Source: an uncultured Elusimicrobia bacterium (GTDB taxonomy: Bacteria; Elusimicrobiota; Elusimicrobia; UBA1565; UBA9628). Taken from it: a stretch of 6,838 nucleotides of DNA. The notes under the pieces were generated by a model. It was not told where the DNA came from. It saw only the letters and a program-made list of their open reading frames with translations, and did not search any database. The translations under genes and the position numbers were made by a program. Each line of letters opens with the position of its first letter. Positions within the stretch are counted from its first letter, which is position 1. The DNA lies in NCBI GenBank assembly GCA_903874575.1, contig CAIQSZ010000176.1, positions 1-6,838 on the forward strand, given 5' to 3'. Below, piece after piece: positions 1-5,175 of this stretch.

Positions 1-990
1 GTCGAGCCGAAGTACAGCCTCAGGCCCGTCGCCGAGGAGCTGGCCCGGCTTCTCAAGAAGCCCGTCGCTTTCGCGACTGACTGCGTCGGCCCCGAGGCCG
101 AGAAAGCCGTGGCCGCGCTCAAGCCGGGCGACGTCGTCCTGCTGGAGAATTTGCGCTTCCACGCCGAGGAGGAGGCCAACGACCCGGCTTTCGCCAAGGC
201 GCTCGCCAAGAACGGGGACCTGTTCGTCCAGGACGCGTTCGGCGCCCTGCACCGGGCCCACGCGTCCACCGCGGGCGTGACCAAGTACCTGCCCGGCGCC
301 GTCGGATTCCTCGTCCAGCGGGAGCTGGAGTTCTTGGACCGCGCCATGGGCAACCCCACCCGCCCGTTTTTGGCCATCATCGGCGGAGCGAAGGTCTCCG
401 ACAAGCTGGCCGTTCTCGACAAGCTTCTCGACCGCGTGGACGTGCTGCTCATCGGCGGCGCGATGTCGTACACCTTCCTGACCGCGCAGGGCGTCAGCGT
501 GGGCAAGTCGCTGGTCGAGAAGGACCAGGTCGACGCCGCCAGGGCCATCATCGAGAAGGCCTACAGCAAGAAGGTCGAGATACTCCTGCCCGCCGACCAC
601 GTCGCCGTGCGCGAGATCAAGCCCGACGCCGACGTCACCGTCACGCAGGCCATGGCCATCCCGGCCGACTTGATCGGCGTGGACATCGGCCCGCACACCA
701 TCGAGTTCTTCGCCGATCACATCGCCAAGGCCAAGACCATCTTCTGGAACGGTCCCATGGGCATCTTCGAGATGGAGGCGTTCTCCAAGGGCAGCTTCGC
801 GGTGGCGCAAGCCATGGCCGAGGCGACCAAGAACGGAGCCGTGACCATCATCGGCGGCGGCGACAGCCTGTCCGTCGTGTCGAAGGCGAAGCTCGCGTCC
901 GCCATGAGCCACTGCTCCACCGGCGGCGGCGCGTCCTTGGAGCTCCTGGAGGGGAAGGTCCTTCCCGGACTGGCGGCGCTGGCTTCCTGA
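1..990 (+). CDS. pgk: Phosphoglycerate kinase, N-terminus cut by window edge
   Basis: Cytoplasmic glycolytic enzyme that transfers a phosphate from 1,3-bisphosphoglycerate to ADP, and the reverse in gluconeogenesis. The frame is open from base 1 and gives 329 residues before TGA at 988-990. Family members have about 390-400, so roughly 65-70 N-terminal residues lie outside; the GTG at 109 is only an internal codon. Visible family signatures: LLENLRF (139-159), the QDAFG...HRAHAS stretch near 229-267, GGAKVSDK (382-405, nucleotide-domain lysine), FWNGPMG near 742-762, the glycine-rich GGGDS (853-867) and the HCSTGGGASLE terminus (910-942). Both the end of the N-terminal domain and the full C-terminal nucleotide-binding domain are present with no missing key residue. 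secG follows 27 bp downstream with no terminator between, so pgk transcripts probably read into it. The identification is very secure. Confidence 0.97.
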   Translation, partial: VEPKYSLRPVAEELARLLKKPVAFATDCVGPEAEKAVAALKPGDVVLLENLRFHAEEEANDPAFAKALAKNGDLFVQDAFGALHRAHASTAGVTKYLPGAVGFLVQRELEFLDRAMGNPTRPFLAIIGGAKVSDKLAVLDKLLDRVDVLLIGGAMSYTFLTAQGVSVGKSLVEKDQVDAARAIIEKAYSKKVEILLPADHVAVREIKPDADVTVTQAMAIPADLIGVDIGPHTIEFFADHIAKAKTIFWNGPMGIFEMEAFSKGSFAVAQAMAEATKNGAVTIIGGGDSLSVVSKAKLASAMSHCSTGGGASLELLEGKVLPGLAALAS

Positions 991-992
991 GT

Positions 993-1008
993 CCTTTAAA
1001 GGTATAAT
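993..1008 (+). promoter_or_regulatory. Consensus -10 box upstream of secG, with adjoining 10-bp palindrome
   Basis: TATAAT at 1003-1008 is an exact sigma-70 -10 hexamer. The best-spaced -35 candidate, TGGCTT at 980-985 (17-bp spacer), is poor and lies in the last codons of pgk. A perfect palindrome CCTTTAAAGG (993-1002) abuts the -10 box. Only 9 bp separate the -10 box from the secG ATG, which predicts transcription starting within about 4 bases of the start codon. The promoter call rests on the -10 box alone and is therefore moderate. Confidence 0.5.
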
Positions 1009-1017
1009 CGGGGTCTC

Positions 1018-1380
1018 ATGTATCACTTCCTGCTCGTCGTGCACGTCTGCGCCTGTCTGGGCATGATCCTGGTGGTTCTCCTGCAGACCGGGAAGGGCGC
1101 GGGCTTGCAGATGTTCGGCGGCGGCGGGGACTCCCTGATCACCACCCCCGGCGGCTCCAGCTTCATGAAGAAGTTCACCACCGGGCTGGCGGCGACCTTT
1201 GCCTTCACGTCCCTGTTCCTGACCTTGATCCAAAATCGCACCGGCATGTCGAGCGTGACCTCGCGCGTCGCGGGCGTTCCCGCGCCGCTCGAGACCCCGG
1301 CCCCTCAGTCCGCCGCCGCGGCTCCCGCCGCGGCCCCGGCCCCGGCCGTCGCGCCCGCTCCGGCGGCGAAAAAGAAGTAA
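1018..1380 (+). CDS. secG: Protein translocase subunit SecG
   Basis: Small inner-membrane subunit of the SecYEG channel that assists SecA-driven protein export. The 120-residue product has the family layout: a first membrane segment (about residues 3-22), a glycine-rich cytoplasmic loop with the conserved LLQTGKGAGL and FGGGG pattern (21-37) and GGSSFMKK (45-52), then a second membrane segment (about 53-71). A tail of alanine and proline (about 86-117) ending in three lysines makes it longer than minimal SecG proteins; such tails are common and variable. The ATG at 1018 is the only sensible start because the first membrane segment begins at once. Upstream there is just GGGG at 1010-1013, a weak and too-close ribosome site, consistent with a near-leaderless mRNA if the local -10 box is used. 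pgk precedes it and tRNA-Leu follows after 11 bp. Confidence 0.95.
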   Translation: MYHFLLVVHVCACLGMILVVLLQTGKGAGLQMFGGGGDSLITTPGGSSFMKKFTTGLAATFAFTSLFLTLIQNRTGMSSVTSRVAGVPAPLETPAPQSAAAAPAAAPAPAVAPAPAAKKK

Positions 1381-1391
1381 GCCGCACAGAC

Positions 1392-1473
1392 GCGCAGGTG
1401 GCGGAACTGGCAGACGCGTACGTTTGAGGGGCGTATGCCGAAAGGCGTGAGGGTTCGAGTCCCTCCCTGCGCA
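1392..1473 (+). tRNA. tRNA-Leu, anticodon GAG
   Basis: An 82-nt class II tRNA read by eye. The acceptor stem pairs GCGCAGG (1392-1398) with CCTGCGC (1466-1472). The anticodon stem TACGT/GCGTA (1419-1423 with 1431-1435) encloses loop TTGAGGG, with anticodon GAG at 1426-1428 reading CUC and CUU. A long variable arm folds as GCC-GAAA-GGC (1437-1446), and the T arm is GAGGG-TTCGAGT-CCCTC (1449-1465). The discriminator base is A1473, as expected for leucine. CCA is not encoded (AGT follows), so a nucleotidyltransferase must add it. It starts 11 bp after secG with no promoter of its own visible, so it is probably cut from the secG transcript. Confidence 0.96.
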
Positions 1474-1493
1474 AGTTTGTTCGTGGTCGCGAT

Positions 1494-1536
1494 GAAGAAG
1501 GCCCCGGGTCGAACCGTCCGGGGCCTTCTTCCTTTT
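1494..1536 (+). terminator. Rho-independent terminator of the pgk-secG-tRNA-Leu unit
   Basis: A perfect 14-bp stem GAAGAAGGCCCCGG (1494-1507) pairs with 1518-1531, extended by two G-U pairs to a 6-nt loop. It is followed by C and TTTT (1533-1536). It lies 20 bp after tRNA-Leu and before the next promoter, so it separates the two transcription units. It would also form a hairpin in antisense, but there is no gene reading towards it. Confidence 0.9.
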
Positions 1537-1549
1537 GACGGGAGCTTAT

Positions 1550-1577
1550 TGACGGAAGCCGCGGCGAGGTCTATACT
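1550..1577 (+). promoter_or_regulatory. Sigma-70-type promoter of the ankyrin-photolyase operon
   Basis: TTGACG (1550-1555, five of six consensus) and TATACT (1572-1577, five of six) are separated by 16 bp. Transcription should start around 1583-1585, exactly at the ATG of the ankyrin gene (1584). It is directly downstream of the previous terminator. A second TTGACG at 1535-1540 is too far from the -10 box to serve. Confidence 0.8.
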
Positions 1578-1583
1578 CCGAGG

Positions 1584-2321
1584 ATGAAAGTTCCCGCCGC
1601 GCTCGTCCTGACGCTTGCCGCCGCGTCCGCCGCTTTCGCCGCTCCCACAACGACGGCGGAGCCGCCCCTGGTGGAGGCCGTGAAAAACGGCGATCTGGCG
1701 GCGCTGAAGGCCGCGCTGGCCGCGGGCGCCGCGGTCGGCGAGAAAGACCGGTACGGCTGGACCGCGGTCATGTGGGCGGTGGGCCGGGGCACCGCGGCGA
1801 TGGTCCGGGCGCTTGTCGACAAGGGCGCCGATCTGCGGCCGGCCGATCCGCCGGGCTTCGACGCGATGATCGAGGCGGCCAAGGGCGGGCGCGCCGACGT
1901 GGTGTCCCTGCTGGCCACGCGCGGTTTCTCCTGCGCGACGAAGGACGCGTCGGGCGTGCCGGCGCTGGCCTATGCCGCGGGACAGTCGACCGTCGAGACC
2001 GCGGCGGCGTTGCTCGCCTGCAAGGCCGCGGTGGACGCGCGCGACCCGAAGGGGGCGACGCCGCTGATCCGGGCCGCTCAGTTGGGGGGCCTGGACGTGG
2101 CGAAGTATCTGCTGGGGCGCGGCGCGGCCGTGGACGCCCGCGATAACGGCGGCTACACCGCGCTGATGTGGGCCGCGCACGGCGGCTACACCGCGGTGGC
2201 GAAGGCCTTGCTCGACGCGCGCGCCGATCCGGCGATTTCCGGCAAGGACGGGCGCACCGCCGCCGTCATCGCGAAGGTCCGCGGGCGCGCCGCGGTCTCG
2301 GCCCTGCTCCCGGCGCCGTGA
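1584..2321 (+). CDS. Exported ankyrin-repeat protein
   Basis: A 245-residue protein that probably binds another protein; ankyrin repeats are interaction scaffolds with no catalytic role. Residues 1-19 form a signal peptide: Lys2, a hydrophobic stretch of Ala, Leu and Val, and a signal peptidase I-type site A-F-A at 17-19, so it should act in the periplasm or outside. From about residue 27 there are six recognisable repeats roughly 33 residues apart (about 27-55, 57-88, 90-121, 123-154, 156-187, 189-220) and a partial seventh (222-243). The last two full repeats are closest to consensus, with TPLIRAAQLGG and TALMWAAHGG. It is the first gene of an operon and overlaps the photolyase gene by GTGA. 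GAGG at 1580-1583 touches the ATG, too close to act as a ribosome site, so translation is probably leaderless. The particular binding partner cannot be read from the sequence. Confidence 0.88.
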   Translation: MKVPAALVLTLAAASAAFAAPTTTAEPPLVEAVKNGDLAALKAALAAGAAVGEKDRYGWTAVMWAVGRGTAAMVRALVDKGADLRPADPPGFDAMIEAAKGGRADVVSLLATRGFSCATKDASGVPALAYAAGQSTVETAAALLACKAAVDARDPKGATPLIRAAQLGGLDVAKYLLGRGAAVDARDNGGYTALMWAAHGGYTAVAKALLDARADPAISGKDGRTAAVIAKVRGRAAVSALLPAP

Positions 2322-3760
2322 ATTCAGACGGCCGTCGCGCGGCCCCGCCCTCTTTGGTCTGGTTCCGCCTTGATCTGCGCCTGGCCGACCATCCGGCGCT
2401 GGCGACGGCGGCGGCTCGGGGGCCGGTGGTGCCGGTGTTTATCTGGTCTTCCGAGGAAGAAGGGGCGGCGGCTCCGGGCGCGGCCTCGCGGTGGTGGCTG
2501 CGCCAGTCCTTGGAGGCCTTGGACGCGTCCCTGCGACAGCGCGGCTCGCGCCTGATCATCCGCCGCGGGCCCGCGCTTGCCGCCTTGCGCGCTTTGGTCC
2601 GGCAGACGGGCGCGAAATCCGTCTGCTGGAGCCGCCGCTATGAGCCTTCCTTGGTCGCGCGGGACGTCAAGGTGGCGGAGGGACTGCGCGCCGACGGGCT
2701 GGAGGCGGAGACTTTCAACTCCGCCCTGCTCTTCGAGCCGTGGGAAGTGAAGACCTTGGCCGGCGGCCCGTTCAAGGTGTTCACGCCGTTCTGGAAGGCC
2801 TGCCTCCACCGTCCGGCCCCGCCGGCCGCGTCGGCGGCGCCCGCGCGCCTGGACGCGCCCGGGACCTGGCCCGAATCCGAGCCGCTCGACTCCCTGGAAC
2901 TGGTGGCGAAAACGGACTGGGCCGCGGGCTTTCGCCCCGCGTGGGAGCCCGGCGAGAAGGGCGCGAACGCGCGCCTGGCCGCGTTCGTCGACGGGGGCGC
3001 GGGAAGCTATCATGAGGCGCGCGACTTCATGGCCGCAGACGGCGTCTCCAGGCTTTCTCCTCATCTTCACTTCGGGGAGGTCTCCCCGCGCCGGGTCTGG
3101 GACCTTGTCGCCCGCTGCGCCGCCGCAGCGCCGGGGCGCGGGCCGGAGGTCTATCTGAGGCAATTGGTCTGGCGGGAGTTCGCCCACCACCTGCTCCACC
3201 ATTTCCCGCTCACCGTCGCCGAGCCGCTGCGGCCCGAGTTCTCCCGCTTTGCGTGGCGGCGGGATTTGAAGTCCTTTTCCGCCTGGACGCGGGGCCGCAC
3301 GGGCTTTCCGGCGGTGGACGCCGGGATGCGCGAGCTTTGGCGCACGGGCTGGATGCACAACCGGGCGCGGATGATCGCGGCCTCGTTCCTGGTCAAGGAC
3401 CTCCTGATCGACTGGCGCGACGGCGCGGCCTGGTTCTGGGACACCTTGGTGGACGCCGACCAGGCCTGCAACACCTTGGGCTGGCAGTGGACCGCGGGGT
3501 GCGGCGCGGACGCCGCGCCGTTCTTCCGCGTATTCAATCCCGTCCTCCAGGGCCGGAAGTTCGACGCCGAAGGCGTCTATGTGAAGCGCTGGATTGCGGA
3601 ATTGGCGGCCTTGCCGCCCGCGGTCGTGCACGAGCCGTGGACCGCCGACCCGGCGGGCCTGGCCGCGGCCGGAGCGTACGCGCTTCCCTTGGTCGATCAC
3701 GCCCGGGCGCGCGAGCGCGCGCTCGACGCGTTTTCCGCCGCGACGAGCAAGGACCGGTGA
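2318..3760 (+). CDS. phr: Deoxyribodipyrimidine photolyase (class I, FAD-dependent)
   Basis: Cytoplasmic light-driven flavoenzyme that splits UV-induced pyrimidine dimers in DNA. The 480-residue length is typical. The N-terminal antenna domain runs about 12-140, opening with SLVWFRLDLRLADHPAL; Glu109 in RRYEP aligns with the E. coli antenna-binding Glu109. The FAD-binding helical domain (about 210-475) carries TGWMHNRARM (343-352), NTLGWQW (385-391) and GCGADAAPFFRVFNP (394-408). The electron-transfer tryptophans Trp389, Trp366 and Trp313 have the same spacing as E. coli Trp382, 359 and 306, and Asn385 matches the flavin-facing Asn378. Gln282 stands where E. coli has dimer-contacting Glu274. 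I chose GTG 2318, which overlaps the ankyrin stop as GTGA; the frame continues upstream only as a shadow of the ankyrin gene. A 6-4 or cryptochrome-like activity is less likely but not excluded. Confidence 0.95.
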   Translation: MNSDGRRAAPPSLVWFRLDLRLADHPALATAAARGPVVPVFIWSSEEEGAAAPGAASRWWLRQSLEALDASLRQRGSRLIIRRGPALAALRALVRQTGAKSVCWSRRYEPSLVARDVKVAEGLRADGLEAETFNSALLFEPWEVKTLAGGPFKVFTPFWKACLHRPAPPAASAAPARLDAPGTWPESEPLDSLELVAKTDWAAGFRPAWEPGEKGANARLAAFVDGGAGSYHEARDFMAADGVSRLSPHLHFGEVSPRRVWDLVARCAAAAPGRGPEVYLRQLVWREFAHHLLHHFPLTVAEPLRPEFSRFAWRRDLKSFSAWTRGRTGFPAVDAGMRELWRTGWMHNRARMIAASFLVKDLLIDWRDGAAWFWDTLVDADQACNTLGWQWTAGCGADAAPFFRVFNPVLQGRKFDAEGVYVKRWIAELAALPPAVVHEPWTADPAGLAAAGAYALPLVDHARARERALDAFSAATSKDR

Positions 3761-4383
3761 AGCCCAGCGGCGCGCTGGCGCTGATCCTGCTGGGCGCGCC
3801 GCTTCCGGCCGCCGCCGGTCCCGTCGGCGCCGCCGACGCGCACGCCGTCGCCGCGACCGGTTTTCCCGGCGCGTTCCTCTCGTCGGCGCGGCTGGCGCTG
3901 GCCGACGACGAGTTGTTCGCCTCGTGGCTGCTCGACGCGTTCCAGATTCATCTCCAGTCCGTGGCCTCCATGACCGTTCCGCGCGCCGTCGCCGACTACT
4001 TGGAGCAGTCCTCGACGTCCGGCCAGGGAATGTCCGACCTGCGCGCGAAGCTGGGCCGGGCAGCCCTGCCGCCTCCGCAGGCGGCGTCCCTTCTCCTCGC
4101 CCACGCCCTCGTCCGTCCCGAGCAGTTCCCGGAGATGCTGGACGGGCTGGAGATCTTGAAGCCCGGGCTGGGCCTCCATACCGCCGCCATGCTGCGCGCC
4201 GCCAAAGGCGGGGGGGACAAGCGCCTGCTCTCCATCCTGCGCGCCGCCGGCGCGCCCCCTCCCCTGGGCAAAATCCTCACCTACGGCGACGACGGCCGTT
4301 GGGCCGCCGTGTTCGATTTCCCCACCGCCGCGCGCGCCCCGTCCGGCGCCGCGCCCCGCCCGCCCCTCGCCGAACCGCCCTAG
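3757..4383 (+). CDS. Secreted protein of unknown function, third gene of the photolyase operon
   Basis: I do not recognise this 208-residue protein. It begins with Lys2 and a hydrophobic segment (about 5-20, GALALILLGAPLPAAA), a plausible signal peptide with cleavage near Ala20-Gly21. The mature part looks alpha-helical, with leucine- and alanine-rich stretches at about 40-70, 92-120 and 125-165. A more polar segment (KILTYGDDGRWAAVFDF, 172-188) follows, and the last 20 residues are rich in Ala, Pro and Arg. There is no cysteine pair, metal motif or known catalytic signature. The GTG at 3757 overlaps the photolyase stop as GTGA, and codon use resembles the neighbours, with G or C favoured at third positions; this supports a real, translationally coupled gene. 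No terminator is visible between its TAG (4381-4383) and the tRNA-Ala promoter. Confidence 0.75.
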   Translation: MKPSGALALILLGAPLPAAAGPVGAADAHAVAATGFPGAFLSSARLALADDELFASWLLDAFQIHLQSVASMTVPRAVADYLEQSSTSGQGMSDLRAKLGRAALPPPQAASLLLAHALVRPEQFPEMLDGLEILKPGLGLHTAAMLRAAKGGGDKRLLSILRAAGAPPPLGKILTYGDDGRWAAVFDFPTAARAPSGAAPRPPLAEPP

Positions 4384-4392
4384 CCCGCGCGG

Positions 4393-4422
4393 TTGAGCTC
4401 CGCCTTCGTAATCTGTTACAAT
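4393..4422 (+). promoter_or_regulatory. Promoter of tRNA-Ala
   Basis: TTGAGC (4393-4398) and TACAAT (4417-4422, five of six consensus) are 18 bp apart. The tRNA begins 9 bp after the -10 box, so the precursor should have only a few extra 5' bases or none. Confidence 0.7.
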
Positions 4423-4431
4423 GCAGTTCAC

Positions 4432-4507
4432 GGGCCTGTAGCTCAGCTGGGAGAGCGCCTGCATGGCATGCAGGAGGTCAGCGGTTCGATCCCGCTCAGG
4501 TCCACCA
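4432..4507 (+). tRNA. tRNA-Ala, anticodon GGC
   Basis: A 76-nt tRNA with all arms present. The acceptor stem pairs GGGCCTG (4432-4438) with CAGGTCC (4497-4503) and includes the G3-U70 wobble (4434 with 4501) that marks alanine tRNAs. The anticodon stem CCTGC/GCAGG (4458-4462 with 4470-4474) holds loop ATGGCAT, with anticodon GGC at 4465-4467 reading GCC and GCU. The T arm is AGCGG-TTCGATC-CCGCT. The discriminator is A4504 and CCA is encoded (4505-4507), unlike the tRNA-Leu in this window. An antisense reading frame over this gene is an artefact. Confidence 0.97.
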
Positions 4508-4527
4508 GTTTATTCGCGTTTCTCGAT

Positions 4528-4578
4528 GAGAACCCGGTTGGAGCCTTTCGTTGGGCTTTGACCGGGTTCTCTGCTTTT
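4528..4578 (+). terminator. Rho-independent terminator of tRNA-Ala
   Basis: An uninterrupted 19-bp stem (4528-4546 with 4553-4571) has 11 perfect outer pairs, GAGAACCCGGT with ACCGGGTTCTC. The inner part includes four G-U pairs, and the loop is TTCGTT. TTTT follows at 4575-4578. It sits 20 bp after the tRNA, and this strand has no other gene to terminate here. Confidence 0.88.
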
Positions 4579-4589
4579 GTAGGGGCTAT

Positions 4590-4621
4590 GGTCAAAAATT
4601 GGTCACAAGTCTTTTTTGACC
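4590..4621 (+). repeat. A/T-cored inverted repeat downstream of tRNA-Ala
   Basis: GGTCAAAAA (4590-4598) is the reverse complement of TTTTTGACC (4613-4621), with a 14-bp centre containing another GGTCA (4601-4605). TTTGACCGG occurs twice as a direct repeat (4557-4565 and 4615-4623). There is no gene in this stretch (4579-4680). It is not a standard terminator because the T run is inside the stem. It may be a protein-binding array or just the scar of an old insertion; the sequence does not decide. Confidence 0.4.
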
Positions 4622-4680
4622 GGTGTCGAATTGGCGGCAGGCGCGTAGCGCGGGTGCGCTGTGCTGGCATGCGGCGCGCC

Positions 4681-4709
4681 TTGACGAAGGGGGACTGCCC
4701 GCATATAAT
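4681..4709 (+). promoter_or_regulatory. Near-consensus sigma-70 promoter of the SRPBCC-MarR operon
   Basis: TTGACG (4681-4686) and TATAAT (4704-4709) are separated by the optimal 17 bp, making this the strongest promoter in the window. Transcription should start near 4716, giving a leader of about 30 nt that carries a full Shine-Dalgarno site. The -10 box lies inside the 24-bp palindrome, so a repressor bound there would exclude RNA polymerase. Confidence 0.88.
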
Positions 4710-4726
4710 AAGCATGCTTATTATAT
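4703..4726 (+). promoter_or_regulatory. Perfect 24-bp palindrome, probable MarR-family operator
   Basis: Bases 4703-4726 are a perfect palindrome with half-site ATATAATAAGCA and no central gap. It covers the -10 box and the predicted transcription start of the SRPBCC-MarR operon. MarR-family dimers typically bind palindromes of this size at their own promoters, and the operon's second gene encodes such a regulator. Binding by that protein is inferred. A hairpin role is less likely because the first half lies before the transcription start. Confidence 0.75.
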
Positions 4727-4746
4727 AAGTCGCAGGAGGATCAATC

Positions 4747-5175
4747 ATGTGGCGAGTTGAATACGAAAAGACCTTCCCCGGCCTCGACGTCGAAGCGGTG
4801 TGGGCCGCGTGGGCCGACGTCGAGCGGTGGCCCGAGTGGGACAAGGACCTGGAGTCCGTCCGGCTCTCGGGCCCCTTCCAGGCGGGGGCGCGGTTCAAGC
4901 TGAAGCCGAAAGGCGGCCCGGAAGTCGACATCGAGATTCTCAGCGCGGACCCGGCGAAAGGATTCACCGACTTCGCCCGGTTCCCGCTGGCGCGCATGTA
5001 CGACGCCCACGAGATGGCCCGGACGCCTCAGGGCCTGACGCTCAAAAGCGCAATCTGGGTTGAGGGGCCGCTGTCATGGGTCTGGAGGAAGATCGTCGCC
5101 GAAGGCGTCGCGGCGGGAGTCCCGGCCCAGATGGAGGCGCTGGCCGAGCACCTACGGCGCGCCGCCAAGCCGTGA
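4747..5175 (+). CDS. SRPBCC (START-like) superfamily protein
   Basis: A 142-residue single-domain protein with the helix-grip fold used to bind hydrophobic ligands; some relatives are polyketide cyclases, others carriers with no known reaction. Family features: the N-terminal strand and helix with DVEAVWAAWADVERWPEWD (14-32), the KLKPKGG turn (51-57), ligand-cavity strands through about 105, and a long C-terminal helix (about 108-138). There is no signal peptide, so it is cytoplasmic. The ATG at 4747 is set by a full AGGAGG (4734-4739) 7 bp upstream, the only textbook ribosome site among the starts in this window apart from that of htpX. It is the first gene after the palindromic promoter and overlaps the MarR gene by GTGA, so the two are made together. 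The ligand cannot be named from the sequence; it may be what the regulator senses or a compound that this protein handles. Confidence 0.87.
   Translation: MWRVEYEKTFPGLDVEAVWAAWADVERWPEWDKDLESVRLSGPFQAGARFKLKPKGGPEVDIEILSADPAKGFTDFARFPLARMYDAHEMARTPQGLTLKSAIWVEGPLSWVWRKIVAEGVAAGVPAQMEALAEHLRRAAKP

Noticed and set aside
1305..2180. A 291-residue - strand frame across tRNA-Leu and the ankyrin gene.
   Set aside because: It passes through the tRNA and the terminator, and its sequence is shadow-like; the ankyrin protein on the + strand explains the region.
2324..3700. A 458-residue open frame on the - strand opposite the photolyase gene.
   Set aside because: Arg/Gly/Pro-rich composition typical of the antisense shadow of a GC-rich gene; the photolyase on the + strand has unmistakable motifs throughout.
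3253..3756. In-frame extension of the unknown secreted protein upstream of GTG 3757, giving 376 residues.
   Set aside because: The extension lies wholly inside the photolyase gene in another frame, is Arg/Gly-rich, and would bury the signal peptide.
4639..4681. Inverted repeat AGGCGCG/CGCGCCT enclosing a small AGCGC/GCGCT hairpin just upstream of the SRPBCC promoter.
   Set aside because: Short GC-only stems are expected by chance here, and the structure is before the transcription start. It could be looked at as a second operator but nothing supports that.
4443..4997. A 184-residue - strand frame over tRNA-Ala and the SRPBCC promoter region.
   Set aside because: It is the well-known artefact of translating across a tRNA in antisense, and it crosses a terminator, a promoter and the real SRPBCC gene.
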